64,000 nt of DNA. Source: Clostridia bacterium. GTDB lineage: Bacteria > Bacillota > Clostridia > Christensenellales > Borkfalkiaceae. The stretch covers positions 62,001 through 126,000 of the forward strand of contig JAFTHW010000013.1 of NCBI GenBank assembly GCA_017457225.1. Reading direction: 5' to 3'. The notes beneath the pieces were generated by a model, which made no database searches, was not told the origin of the DNA, and worked only from the letters and a program-made list of their open reading frames with translations. Position numbers and translations under genes: made by a program. Each line of letters opens with the position of its first letter. Positions within the stretch are counted from its first letter, which is position 1. Of this stretch, positions 7,901 to 17,797 are shown piece by piece.

Positions 7901-10900
7901 CGCGGTATACGTACCTACGGTCGTACCCGTAATTGTCGCGCCGTAATAAGCGTCCGTTTCGGCAACCGTCGCAGTCAATTCACTACCCGTGTACGTTTGC
8001 GAAGCAACCGTAGGCACTTCAACTGCCTGTTTACCGACCGTCACAGTCAAATTCGTCGTATAATCCTCGTAATTATCCACACCGCTTTCTTCGGTATAGG
8101 TAAAGATCGCCGCGTGCGTCTGCGCGCCTGCGTTGCCTACCGCCGCCGTGTCGTCTACCCAGTTCCATACGCCTTTTTCTGCGTCAGGTAAGCTCACGTC
8201 GCTAAGCGTATCGCCGTACGTCGCCGTAAGACCCGTAGGAAGCGTAGGCGTGTAGCTTGCTTTCTTAATGAGTAGAGTCGTCGTCGTTTCGCCTGCGTAG
8301 TTCGCTTCGTCGATCGTCAACGTGATCGAGTAGCTTCCCGCATTCGTGTAAGCCGTATTTCCTACTACCGTCAGATCCTCATAGCCCGTAATCGTATACG
8401 CTACGCTCTTCGCCGTGCCGTCGTACGTATATTCGTTCGCCGTCACGTTGATCGTAAGATTCTTCTTCGCTACGCTGATCGTTACGGCTTGCGTCGTATC
8501 GTTATAGTTCGCATTCGTCGCCGTGAATACCGCGATATGCGTTTGCGTACCTGCGTTGCCGACAACCGTCGCCGCACCCGTCTTCCAGCTCCATTCGCCG
8601 TATTCGTTCGTAGGCAGCGTCAAGCTTCCAAGCGTATCTTCATACGTCGCCGTCATATCTCCGATCGTCTGCGTAATATCCGCCTTTTCGATCACAACCG
8701 TCGCAGTCGTCGTCGCCGCTTGGTAATGTTCGCTTTCAGGAAGCGTAATCACAACCGTATACGTTCCTGCGTTCACAATGCTATCTACCGTCGTTTCGCC
8801 AAGCTTATACGCAAACGTCACTTCACTTTCATTATGCGACGTTACGATTCCGCTCGTAATCGTATACGCGCTTGCATTATACGTAGACGTGTACCTTTCA
8901 TTCGCCGTTACGGTTGCCGTCGCCTTGCTTACGTTCACCGTAAATTCGCCCTCTACGATCTTATAATTCGTCGTATCACTAGGCGTATAGACTACCGCAA
9001 ATTTCTGTCCAGCTCCTACTTCCAACGAAGTGTCTGCGTTCTTCCACGCGTATCCGTTGGGAAGACCCGTAATATCGCTCAGTTTCAACGCAGAACTCCA
9101 CGTTGCATTATACGTCTTGTTGAAGTTCGTCGTAGGCATTGCCTTTTCGATCGTAAACGATACTGCCTCGGATTCCGCCGCCGTATAGTTCGCCGTCGCC
9201 GCTACGTTCGCTTTCACGTAATACGTTCCCGCCGTCGTAGGCTGCGTTCTCGTATATTCGCCGTCGATCGTATCGCAGTACGTATAATATACGCCCGTTA
9301 CGGGTACGTTCGACTCGTACGTTGCTACGCTCGGCGTTTGGTTATAGATCCAACCTGCCAACGAAACGTTCGTAAATTCCGTTGTCGCCTGCGTGATTGC
9401 AAAGCTTACTTTACCGTCGTTCGCCCAAACATAGTTCGCGCTGTCTTTCAAAGTCAACGTCACGGTATACGTACCTACGTTCGTACCCTTAATCGTCGCG
9501 CCGTAATAATCGTCCGTTTCCGCAACCGTCGCGGTGAGTTCATCACCGGTGTATACCTGCGATGCTACCGTAGGCTCTGCTACCGATTTCTTCGCGATCG
9601 TGAATCCGATTTCTTTGCTCAAACCGTTGTACTCGTCCGTAGCCGCTACGGAGAATCTTGCAAAGTAAGATCCCGCATCAGTAGGCAAGCTACTCGTGTA
9701 CGTAGTTTCGCCGTCTTTTCTATACTCAATCGTGAGCGTACTCGTACCGAATTCCGCCACAGCCGAGCCGGTATTGCCCACCTCACCGAACGTCCAGCCC
9801 GCGATTGCAGGTTCTTGCGTCCAGGAATTGAGATTGTTACTGATCTCAAATTTCAAAGTGATCGTCGCTTCTTCACTGCCGTTCGACCACATATAGTTTT
9901 CGTTCGTCAGTTTCAAAACAACGTCGTATTCACCCTTTTCCGTACCGCCGTTATTTTCTTCGACAGTATAGTATTCCGTATCTTCTATATCCGCCTTGAG
10001 AACCGTATTCGATCCGCCGGTATGTTGCTTCGCTGCAATTTCCGGAACGTCTACAATCAATTTAGCGATCTTGAACTCTTTCGTATCTTCCGCCGCCGTG
10101 TAGTTATTGTTCGTTGCTGCCGCTACGCTTGCTTTCACGTAGTATGTGCCCGCATTCGTAGGAACTTCCGCCGTATATTCGCCGTCAACCGCCGTCGAAT
10201 AGCTATACGTTACGCCCGTCACAGGCACGTTCGACGTATACGAAGGAGTCTTCGCATCTTGACCATACGTCCAACCGTCGATACTTACCGTCAACGTCGT
10301 CGTCGCCTGTGTGATGGTAAACGTTACTTTACCGTCATTCGCCCAAGCATAGTTCGCGCTATTCACAAGCTCCAACGTCACGGTATACGTACCTACGTTC
10401 GTACCCTTGATTTCTGCGCCGTAATACAACGTCGTTTCTTCTACCATCGCAGTGAGTTCACTGCCCGTGTAATCCTGCGAATCAACCGTAGGCTCTGCTA
10501 CTGCTTTCTTCCCTACGTTGATCGTAAGTTCGTACTCGTATTCGTCTACGTAGTTATCTACGCCCTCCGCTTCTACGTGTACGTATTTCGCCGTGAACTT
10601 TTGCTCACCTGCGTTGCCAACCAGCACTGCAGTATCACCCAACCAACTCCAGTTTTCAGGCAAGCTCACGCTAGCCAACGTATCGCCGTACATAGCCGTC
10701 AAGTTCGTAGGAAGCGTTGCTTCGTACTGTGCTCTACCGATCTCAACCGTTGCAGTCGTCGTCGCAGCTTGGTAATGCGCGCTTTCAGGAAGCGTAATCG
10801 TCACCGTGTACGTTCCTGCATTCACGATACTGTCTACCGTCGTTTCTCCAATCTTATACGCAAACGTCACTTCACTTTCATTATGCGACGTTACGATTCC

Positions 10901-13900
10901 GCTCGTAATCGTATACGCGTTTCCGTTATACGTAGACGTGTACGTTGCGTTTGCCGTTACGCTCGCGCTCGCCTTGCCTACATTCACCGTAAATTCGCCC
11001 TCTACGCTCACATAATTCGCCGTATCGGTAGGCGTAAATACTACTGCAAATTTCTGATTATTACCTACTTCCAACGAAGTGTCTGCGTTCTTCCACGCGT
11101 ATCCGCTAGGAAGTCCCGTAATATCACTAAGTTTCAACGTAGAACTCCACGTTGCATTATACGTCTTGTTGAAATCCGTCGTAGGCGTTGCCTTTTCGAT
11201 CACAACCGTCGTTGTCGTCACTGCCGCAAGGTAATGCTCGCTTTCAGGAAGCGTAATCGTTACCGTGTACGTTCCTGCGGTTACCATAGCATTAACCGTC
11301 GTTTCTCCAAGCTTATACGCAAACGTCACTTCACTTTCCGTATGCGACGTTTCGATTCCGCTCGTGATCGTATACGCGTTTCCGTTGTACGTAGTCGTGT
11401 ACGTTTCGTTTGCCGTTACACTCGCGCTCGCCTTGCCTACATTCACCGTAAATTCGCCTTCTACGACCTCATAATTCGTCGTATCGGTAGGCGTATAGAC
11501 TACCGCAAATTTCTGTCCAGCTCCTACTTCCAACGAAGTGTCTGCGTTCTTCCAAGCATATCCGCTAGGAAGTCCCGTAATATCACTAAGCTTCAGCGTA
11601 GAACTCCACGTTGCTGTATACGTCTTGTTGAAATCCGTCGCAGGCGTTGCTTTTTCAATCTCAAACGCTACCGCCTCAGATTCCGCCGCCGTATAGTTAT
11701 TCGAAACCGCTACGTTCGCTTTTACGTAATACGCGCCCGCATTCGTAGGAACTTCCGCCGTATATTCTCCGTCAACCGCCGTCGAATAGCTATACGTTAC
11801 GCCCGTCACAGGCACGTTCGACGTGTACGTAGGAACATTCGCATCTTCGTCATACGTCCAACCGTCGATACTTACCGTCAACGTCGTCGTCGCCTGCGTA
11901 ATCGTGAACGTCACGTACGTAACACCCTCATCGCCGTTCGCCCATTGATAGTTCGCAGAATCGCTCAAAGTCAATTTTACGTTATGATTGCCCGCGTTCA
12001 CGTACGAATTTTCCGAAACGGTAAACATACCGCGCGTAGGAATCTCCGCCGTGAGCGTTTCACCCGTGTACACTTTGGAGTCAACGGTAGGCAGTTCCAC
12101 CTTCGCTTTCGCAACCGTAACGGTCAACTCCGTCGTATAATCCTCATAGTTGTCTACCCCCTCTGCTTCGGGATAGGTATATTTCGCGGCAAAATTCTGT
12201 GTTCCCGCGCTGCCGACGGACACTCCGCCCTCTACCCAGCTCCAGTTTGCAGGCAAACTCACGCTAGCAAGCGTACCTCCATACGTCGCCGTCAAGTTCG
12301 CAGGCAACGTAGGAATCACAAGCGCTTTGAGAATGACGAGTGTCGTAGTCGTCTTGCCCTCGTAGTTCGCTTCGTCGATCGTCAACGTGATCGAGTAGTT
12401 ATCCGCATTCGTGTAAGCAGTGTTGCCTTTTACAGTAAGTCCCTCGTACGTCTTGCCGTTCGCGTCTGCGATCACATACGCAACGCTCTTGTCCGTTCCG
12501 TCATACGTATATTCATTCATCGTCACCGTGATCGTGAGCGCTTTTTTCGCTACGCGCACCGTAACGTCTGCCGTCGTATCGTTATAGTTCGTATTGGTAG
12601 CGGTAAATACCGCGGTATGCGTTTGCGCGCCGACCGCGCCGACGAGCGTTTCGCCGCTTGCCTGCCAGCTCCATACGCCATATTCGTTTGCAGGCAACGT
12701 AAGGCTTCCGAGCGTATCTTCATACGTCGCCGTCATATCCGCGATCGTAGCGTCAATATCCGCTTTTGCAACAATGGCTGTCACCGTCGCTTTCGCTTGC
12801 TTATAATGCTCACTTTCGGGAAGTGTAATCGTTACCGTGTACGTTCCCGCATTGACGATGCTATCCACCGTAGTATCACCGAACTTATACGCAAACGTCA
12901 CTTCGCTTTCTTCGTGCGAACCGGTCACGTTCGCAATCGTATGCTCGCTACCGTTATAATCAAACGAATAACTGTCCTTTACTCCGCCGATGCTCGCCGT
13001 TCTCTTTTCAACGTTCACAGTGAGTTCGCCCTCTACGGAGTTATAATTCAACGAATCCGCAGGCGTATAGACCGCAGCGTATTTCTGATCGTTGCCTACT
13101 TCCAATTCCGTATCGATCGCTTTCCAGGAATATCCGTTTGCAAGCGTAACTTTTCCAAGTGTCAAATACGGCTCCCATTCCACGTTGTAAACGGCATCGA
13201 ACGAAACGTTTTCCAAATCCGCTTTCTGGATCACTAACGTTGCAGATACGCTGCCTTGGTATCTTTGGTCGTCAATTTCGATCGTACCCGACACCGAGCC
13301 CGCATTCGTCGCCGTCGGAACGCCTTTTACTTCAACGTCCGTATAGCTCCCGTCGCCGATCTGATATTCTACCGAATGTTCCTCGCCGTCGTAAACGAAT
13401 TCGGAATTCAAAACGGTAATCGTCAATTCTTTCTTGAGTATGTTTTTGATCGTAATCGTTCTCTCTTCCGTCTCGTAGTCCGAAGCCGCGTTGGGGGTAA
13501 AGACTACCTGCGCTTCAAATGTATTCGGCGTAGAGATTATAACATCGGAATTTTTCCAATTCCATACCCCGTTGGGGTGTTCACTGAGCGAAACCGTAGA
13601 CAAAGGATCGCCAAACGTCGCCGTCGAAACCACGGTAGGATCGGGAGGATTGATCTTTCCTTTGGTAACTGTCAATTTACCGGGCTTTACGTCCGCCACG
13701 ACGTTTTCATTGTTTACTTTTACAAGCAAATCGTATTCGCCCACGCGCATATTCGCGGGTTTTACGATTTCCAAGTTCAAAAGACTCTCGTCCAAGCCCG
13801 TAACGGTGTACGAAATCTCGGAAAGGGAAATATTTTGACCGTAAGAAATTGTACAATCTTCCACTTCGATCGCAACCGTTGCCTTTTCGATCGTATACGT

Positions 13901-14788
13901 TCCTTGGTAAGAACCCTCGTAGTTCGGATCGTCAATAAGAAGCGTAAACGAGTACTCGCCCGCGTCCGTTTCCGCTTGGCCGATGGTTACGACTTCCGCG
14001 TCCTCGCTCAATGCATACGTCGGGAACTGTTCCTGGCCGTTATAGACGAAGTTCGTCACAACGTTTGTAAAATCCAATTTCTTTTTCGCAACGTTTACAG
14101 TCACCGTACCCGTTACGCTTTGCAAAGAAGTATCGGTAGGCACGAACCGAACGTCGAAAACGTTTTGTCCGACCAAACCGACGTCCGTCGTCAACGCGTC
14201 CACGAACTCCCATTTCCCCAAAGCGTTTTGCGGCAAAGCGAGATCGGCAAGCGTATCGCCGTATTCCGCTTTCAACGTTTCCAAAACGGGAATATCTTTT
14301 TGCGCAAGCGTAAACGTCGCTTCAAACACGGCGTTATCCGTGAGCGCAGTAGACGTTTCGGGAGTCCACCCCGTGAATACGTACCCGTCGAGAACGGGCT
14401 CCGTGGGCGCAACGATCTCCGACGCGCTCAAAACGTATTGCGTATCCACCACTTCGGCGTTCACTTTAAATTCGACCTTATATTTGACTATGTAAGGCAC
14501 CGTAAACGTTTGACCGTTGTAACCAATGATCAAAACGTGCGTTCCCACCGAATCCGTTCCGTCCGATCCTACGATCATATCGGGCGTAACGTTAATGCGT
14601 TTAGTTCCTGCAACGAGTACGATATCCGCCGTGTCGATCGTTCCGCCGTATTCCACGACCGAATCGAACGCGTCCGTATTCACCGTATACGTTGCTTCTT
14701 CACCGGAGCCGACGTCGCACGCGACGGCGCCTCCGAACGTTGCAAGGGACGCGAGTCCCACCAACCAAGTCAATAACCTCTTTTTCAT
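4952..14788 (-). CDS. giant MBG/Ig-type repeat surface lipoprotein (3,278 aa)
   Basis: Predicted cell-surface adhesin-like lipoprotein. The start is set at the ATG at 14788, which has an AAGGAG ribosome site; a longer in-frame start at 14848 would put a non-signal stretch in front. Residues 1-24 are a lipoprotein signal peptide ending AVAC (Cys24). Residues about 101-162 resemble an InlB B-repeat (motif GYVFTGWTPE). From about 165 to 2780 there are dozens of MBG/YDG-like beta-sandwich repeats, in recurring types marked by YGDTLxxVxLP, YTYDGTxKSV, TNVGTYTVTL and TNAGTYYVKA. The last ~490 residues have glycine/asparagine-rich stretches suggesting a right-handed beta-helix. No LPXTG or other sorting signal is seen, so anchoring would be by lipid. 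It is last in a cluster with an ABC transporter and another surface protein, 69 bp downstream. Several DNA segments recur nearly identically, so copy number may vary between strains. Ligand unknown. Confidence 0.85.
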   Translation of the reverse strand: MKKRLLTWLVGLASLATFGGAVACDVGSGEEATYTVNTDAFDSVVEYGGTIDTADIVLVAGTKRINVTPDMIVGSDGTDSVGTHVLIIGYNGQTFTVPYIVKYKVEFKVNAEVVDTQYVLSASEIVAPTEPVLDGYVFTGWTPETSTALTDNAVFEATFTLAQKDIPVLETLKAEYGDTLADLALPQNALGKWEFVDALTTDVGLVGQNVFDVRFVPTDTSLQSVTGTVTVNVAKKKLDFTNVVTNFVYNGQEQFPTYALSEDAEVVTIGQAETDAGEYSFTLLIDDPNYEGSYQGTYTIEKATVAIEVEDCTISYGQNISLSEISYTVTGLDESLLNLEIVKPANMRVGEYDLLVKVNNENVVADVKPGKLTVTKGKINPPDPTVVSTATFGDPLSTVSLSEHPNGVWNWKNSDVIISTPNTFEAQVVFTPNAASDYETEERTITIKNILKKELTITVLNSEFVYDGEEHSVEYQIGDGSYTDVEVKGVPTATNAGSVSGTIEIDDQRYQGSVSATLVIQKADLENVSFDAVYNVEWEPYLTLGKVTLANGYSWKAIDTELEVGNDQKYAAVYTPADSLNYNSVEGELTVNVEKRTASIGGVKDSYSFDYNGSEHTIANVTGSHEESEVTFAYKFGDTTVDSIVNAGTYTVTITLPESEHYKQAKATVTAIVAKADIDATIADMTATYEDTLGSLTLPANEYGVWSWQASGETLVGAVGAQTHTAVFTATNTNYNDTTADVTVRVAKKALTITVTMNEYTYDGTDKSVAYVIADANGKTYEGLTVKGNTAYTNADNYSITLTIDEANYEGKTTTTLVILKALVIPTLPANLTATYGGTLASVSLPANWSWVEGGVSVGSAGTQNFAAKYTYPEAEGVDNYEDYTTELTVTVAKAKVELPTVDSKVYTGETLTAEIPTRGMFTVSENSYVNAGNHNVKLTLSDSANYQWANGDEGVTYVTFTITQATTTLTVSIDGWTYDEDANVPTYTSNVPVTGVTYSYSTAVDGEYTAEVPTNAGAYYVKANVAVSNNYTAAESEAVAFEIEKATPATDFNKTYTATWSSTLKLSDITGLPSGYAWKNADTSLEVGAGQKFAVVYTPTDTTNYEVVEGEFTVNVGKASASVTANETYTTTYNGNAYTITSGIETSHTESEVTFAYKLGETTVNAMVTAGTYTVTITLPESEHYLAAVTTTTVVIEKATPTTDFNKTYNATWSSTLKLSDITGLPSGYAWKNADTSLEVGNNQKFAVVFTPTDTANYVSVEGEFTVNVGKASASVTANATYTSTYNGNAYTITSGIVTSHNESEVTFAYKIGETTVDSIVNAGTYTVTITLPESAHYQAATTTATVEIGRAQYEATLPTNLTAMYGDTLASVSLPENWSWLGDTAVLVGNAGEQKFTAKYVHVEAEGVDNYVDEYEYELTINVGKKAVAEPTVDSQDYTGSELTAMVEETTLYYGAEIKGTNVGTYTVTLELVNSANYAWANDGKVTFTITQATTTLTVSIDGWTYGQDAKTPSYTSNVPVTGVTYSYSTAVDGEYTAEVPTNAGTYYVKASVAAATNNNYTAAEDTKEFKIAKLIVDVPEIAAKQHTGGSNTVLKADIEDTEYYTVEENNGGTEKGEYDVVLKLTNENYMWSNGSEEATITLKFEISNNLNSWTQEPAIAGWTFGEVGNTGSAVAEFGTSTLTIEYRKDGETTYTSSLPTDAGSYFARFSVAATDEYNGLSKEIGFTIAKKSVAEPTVASQVYTGDELTATVAETDDYYGATIKGTNVGTYTVTLTLKDSANYVWANDGKVSFAITQATTEFTNVSLAGWIYNQTPSVATYESNVPVTGVYYTYCDTIDGEYTRTQPTTAGTYYVKANVAATANYTAAESEAVSFTIEKAMPTTNFNKTYNATWSSALKLSDITGLPNGYAWKNADTSLEVGAGQKFAVVYTPSDTTNYKIVEGEFTVNVSKATATVTANERYTSTYNASAYTITSGIVTSHNESEVTFAYKLGETTVDSIVNAGTYTVVITLPESEHYQAATTTATVVIEKADITQTIGDMTATYEDTLGSLTLPTNEYGEWSWKTGAATVVGNAGTQTHIAVFTATNANYNDTTQAVTISVAKKNLTINVTANEYTYDGTAKSVAYTITGYEDLTVVGNTAYTNAGSYSITLTIDEANYAGETTTTLLIKKASYTPTLPTGLTATYGDTLSDVSLPDAEKGVWNWVDDTAAVGNAGAQTHAAIFTYTEESGVDNYEDYTTNLTVTVGKQAVEVPTVASQTYTGSELTATVAETDAYYGATITGTTVGTYTATLTLKDTANYTWKSGNTASFSITKATPVVTVSLQGWTYGQSANTPTYNCTNVAIANVYYTYSTSADGTFTTTVPSTAGTYYVKANVESTGNYNAAESTAVAFTIEKAKVTVPTLASKTYTSGTLTADVPTSTQYTVTANAGGVNAGEYDVTLTLTNSTNYKWSNGDEGSTTVKFTITKATPTVSGLSIYGWTYGQTASEPTATTNGGAITYLYYDASGTKLSAKPTNAGTYSVKASVAESANYTAYLSAGVTFTIDKATVTVPANANKTYSGSSWLSSLDDADGRYTASSANDCTNAGAHSVTLTLKNTNNYQWSSGSGATVTITLNIAKADLVTVSKPTIENWTYGEAAKAPSSTAYNGADVISATITYTYSTSESGPFTATVPSNAGTYYVMASIAETANYNGATSMPTVFNIAKATPTLTLPNGTYYENMVGDAMKASVPGTFAFTAEFGVGTSETVSRTFDVTFTPTDTTNYASVTQSATVTLKSPVYIGSNYYGTVEKALTAATSGEVWIIPDVNGIYIKSNATIKSGVTLRVPFSRGVSRMYEYATFNKEGGFFGFGGSWVDKKGVWTTHSTDSSKYPDAYNFHMNRKDYTLATKLNTLILAEGVTLTNSGTLEIAGQLSGANGGARYAGHTAGKYAEIVLEKGAKIVNTGAINCYGFIRESSLNNGSEVQINGGTLGQPFVLRDFRGGSFMYAAKGKDITAFNQFEMPNVEPLVTIGYSGSLKGYASLNASSSVHTTTIDLAGSASSNLIQFTNSASYLTAKYDKSTSICKLDLYGGAKTNKMSLSVAGTTVTTESVHFPLTWRYNVSLHQAAGQTAVAEYTMGQKYKMMPGHVFTVDENVKVTVNELIIYSSYVDECMVGNNGASNTNTTYGLDHPNYVAGTSLPGAKLIVNGTLVATTLGGKVYTERDTASLTVNTTVGLKVTEIITVNGSSFAASLGDSKEVSESAVTLVYGSNQVTAAAGTTYTSTSGKWA

Positions 14789-14857
14789 ACTTTTTCTCCT
14801 TGTTATCGGATTTCCGGGGTTGGATTCAAAGAATCCACGTCTTCTCAAACCACTCCT

Positions 14858-17785
14858 TTACGCTTTGGGTTTGATACAATCATATGCGCTGTCTGAATTC
14901 AAAATCTCCTCTTGTGTTTCGGGCAAGAAGTTCAGGGTAGAAGCGTCGTGCATTAGGAAATAGAAAGGCTCGTTACCTGCCGCCCATTGCAGCTCGGCTC
15001 TGCCTACATCCGACAAAGTCACGGTGTATCCCGTCAAATTGCTGAACGTATTTCCGTCCTCGCACACGCCGTAGTTCTTACCGCCTCCAAAGAACGCAAT
15101 CCCTGCGTGTACGTATTGCGTACCTTTATAATCGCAAATAATATTTTTAAAATTATCGTTGGACTCGTAAATATCGAGGAGTAATTCTTTGACGTTGAAT
15201 TCCAAATTCTTAATGGTCTGCGACGCACCTGCCGCGATCTCAATCAGAGTACTGCTGTCCACGTCGTCTAACTTCTTCCAACAATACATTCTCACGTCTT
15301 CTTCGAGAGTGAGTTTCGCACCGTAGCTCGTCTTCGCCATATCTCTCCAATCTCCGATCAGCGTAGCCACGCTCGAGATTGCCGTACCGTCCGCAAGCGC
15401 CGTCCCCGAGAAATGGGAATCAATACCCACCGCGAAAATACCCGCGTCTTTAAAGATGGAGTTCTTTACGTTGACGAACGTCTTAATAAACTTCTCGTCA
15501 TACGCCTGCTTTTGCACAGGAGTCATCGCCGCGTAAGCCGTCTTTTGCACGGGGAACGTATATCCTACCGTATCTTCGGGCAAATACGGCGAAGGATTCG
15601 CCTTCGTCCCGTCCACGAAACAGTTGCTACCCATTCTGAGAATAAACTCTCTCGCGCCGCTCAATACGCTACCGCGAATATTCAACCGAATAACTTTCGT
15701 GGGATCTGCAACGTCCCCGAACACACGGAGCGTCGTTCTGCCGTTCGTGATTCTCGAATACTCAATCGTCACGTTATCCCCAAGCACTTCCACCGTCGTA
15801 CCCGTATAGGTAAGATCGGTCAAATCATATCCGTTCTCGTCCGCTTCCAAATCACAACCGCGAAGTTCCACGTTATTGATTTTTACGTTCTCGTACACCG
15901 CAAAACAAATGTTATCTTGCGACTTTACGCTCGCCACGCTCGCGCCCGACTCGGACGCCGCCGCGAAATTCAAAGGACCTCTAAACAACGCGTCGGCTTT
16001 CAAAGCGCCCGCTTCGTCCAATCCGTACGCTACGTTATGCGCGTTGATTCCGTATCCGTTGCCGTACAAATCGTTCTTGAACTGCAACAATACTTTCACT
16101 TTCGCAAGGTCAAGCCTATCAATGTTTTGATAGTACGTCTTATCGTACGTCGTATTCAGCTCTTCGTACACGACCGCGCCGTTTTCATATCCGAAATCGT
16201 CTTTAATGGAGCCCTGCAACACAATCACGCGGCTCTCTCTCGTCGCCTTCAAAAGCTCGAGATACGAGCTAACGTTCACGCCGTTACCTACGCAACGAAC
16301 GGTAAACGGTTGCGTATATACCGCTACGCCGCCGTAACTATACACGCCCTTGACTTCCACCAGCCCCACGAACGTTTCGTCCAAAATCTTCACCACGCCG
16401 TTCGCGTCCACCGTCACTTTGTCCGTATTCGTCACCCAACCCACGTTTTCCGTGAAGTTTTCGCCAAGTTCCGCGCCACCGTAAGAAAGATGCAACGCAA
16501 ACGCGCTGGGCGCTCCGTTCACGTCCGTTCTACCGATTGTGAGCACGTTTTCAATGCCGTATTCTTTTCCGATCTCATCAATCGCGAACACCTTGGGCGC
16601 AACCACGATCTCTTTTTCTATTTCGATCACCTCGCCCGAAACGGGAGCCGTCACCGACAGCGTCACTTTCGCCACACCGGGCTTCTTCGCCGTTACGACG
16701 AGCTGTCCTGCCAACATATTCGCAACCACATTCTCGTTGCTCACCGCTACGGAATATTGCACTTCCGCATCCTCGGGCAATACGGTAAACGGAATGGTCG
16801 CCGTTCTACCCACCGTGAAGCTTTCCGCATTCTCATTGTCGAACGAAGCTGATACGTCGTCTACCTTTTGGATCTGACAGCTCTTCGTCAATTTCGAGCC
16901 GCCCACCGTCTCAATGGTAATCTCAAGCGTTACGTAACCGACGAACTCCGTATCCGCAAAGGTATAATTCAAAAGAATATTTCCCGTTTCTTTGTTCGTT
17001 TCGTCGAACGTTGCCGTAAATGTATCTTCCGTCAACTCCGTACCGGACTGATACGCCTTATACGAAAGCGTGTACGTTTCCGTCGTTTCCAAGGAAATAT
17101 TGATCGTACCCGCTGTTGCCGACGTAATTATATTCGATTGCGCGAGATCCATCACCGCGCTGTTAACCACCGTCACTTCCACCGTATCCAACACTTCGGG
17201 TTTGTTCACGGAAGCCACGGTAATCGTAGCCGAGCCTTTGCCCACACCCGTAACCGTTCCCTTGTTATCCACGATCGCAACGCTGGGATTGCCGGATTGA
17301 TATTGTACGAGCCGATCCGCCGCGTTTTCGGGAATAAACTCAGTAACAATCGAAGTCTTTTCCCCGACGTAAATCTGTTCTTTGCCGATCACACTGCTGA
17401 TTTCCTGTAAGGACTGGGAGTCCACTTGCACGATAAAACTGTCTTTAAAGCCACCGTCCACCGTCGTCAAGGAAACTTTTGCCATTCCGACCGTCTTGGG
17501 AACGACGTATCCGTCCACGTATTCGAACTCCGCTTTCCGCGATTCCCCCACCTGTTCGGTCGTGAACGTCACTTTCTGATTCGCGGCGTTCGTCGGGTAC
17601 ACGGTATATTCCAATTTGTATTTTTCATTCAAATCCAAGTCCAAATACACCACGTTGCTGCCCGCAATCTCTATTCCCGATACGGGAACTTGGAATGCAA
17701 GGCTCACGGTACTCGTCGTCGTGAACAAACTGAGCATCAAGCAAAGAGGTAAAACCAAAATCAAAAGAATCAATTTTTTATTCAT
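14858..17785 (-). CDS. secreted Ig-like (BIG2) and beta-helix surface protein, 975 aa
   Basis: Predicted exported protein. Residues 1 to about 30 form a signal peptide (MNKK, then a long hydrophobic core ending before FQVPVSG). Several bacterial Ig-like domains follow to about residue 460; the second has the BIG2 pattern NPSVAIVDNKGTVTGVGKGSATITV near 168-192, and others carry the VTAKKPGVAKVTL type. Residues about 500-960 contain a repeating pattern typical of right-handed beta-helix folds (NVELRGCDLE, NITIEYSRI-like segments), as in pectate-lyase-like proteins, but no catalytic residues can be assigned. No cell-wall sorting motif is visible. It starts 12 bp after the stop codon of the ABC permease and precedes the giant lipoprotein, so all four are probably co-transcribed. 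Function unknown beyond surface or extracellular location. Confidence 0.75.
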   Translation of the reverse strand: MNKKLILLILVLPLCLMLSLFTTTSTVSLAFQVPVSGIEIAGSNVVYLDLDLNEKYKLEYTVYPTNAANQKVTFTTEQVGESRKAEFEYVDGYVVPKTVGMAKVSLTTVDGGFKDSFIVQVDSQSLQEISSVIGKEQIYVGEKTSIVTEFIPENAADRLVQYQSGNPSVAIVDNKGTVTGVGKGSATITVASVNKPEVLDTVEVTVVNSAVMDLAQSNIITSATAGTINISLETTETYTLSYKAYQSGTELTEDTFTATFDETNKETGNILLNYTFADTEFVGYVTLEITIETVGGSKLTKSCQIQKVDDVSASFDNENAESFTVGRTATIPFTVLPEDAEVQYSVAVSNENVVANMLAGQLVVTAKKPGVAKVTLSVTAPVSGEVIEIEKEIVVAPKVFAIDEIGKEYGIENVLTIGRTDVNGAPSAFALHLSYGGAELGENFTENVGWVTNTDKVTVDANGVVKILDETFVGLVEVKGVYSYGGVAVYTQPFTVRCVGNGVNVSSYLELLKATRESRVIVLQGSIKDDFGYENGAVVYEELNTTYDKTYYQNIDRLDLAKVKVLLQFKNDLYGNGYGINAHNVAYGLDEAGALKADALFRGPLNFAAASESGASVASVKSQDNICFAVYENVKINNVELRGCDLEADENGYDLTDLTYTGTTVEVLGDNVTIEYSRITNGRTTLRVFGDVADPTKVIRLNIRGSVLSGAREFILRMGSNCFVDGTKANPSPYLPEDTVGYTFPVQKTAYAAMTPVQKQAYDEKFIKTFVNVKNSIFKDAGIFAVGIDSHFSGTALADGTAISSVATLIGDWRDMAKTSYGAKLTLEEDVRMYCWKKLDDVDSSTLIEIAAGASQTIKNLEFNVKELLLDIYESNDNFKNIICDYKGTQYVHAGIAFFGGGKNYGVCEDGNTFSNLTGYTVTLSDVGRAELQWAAGNEPFYFLMHDASTLNFLPETQEEILNSDSAYDCIKPKA

Positions 17786-17797
17786 ACTTGACCTCCT

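Noticed and set aside
6131..14776. Long plus-strand open frames (up to ~1,580 codons at 8489-13237) opposite the giant lipoprotein gene
   Set aside because: They encode Arg-rich low-complexity sequence, lack start sites and track the codon bias of the minus-strand repeats, in which TTA, CTA and TCA are rare. They are mirror artefacts of the real gene.
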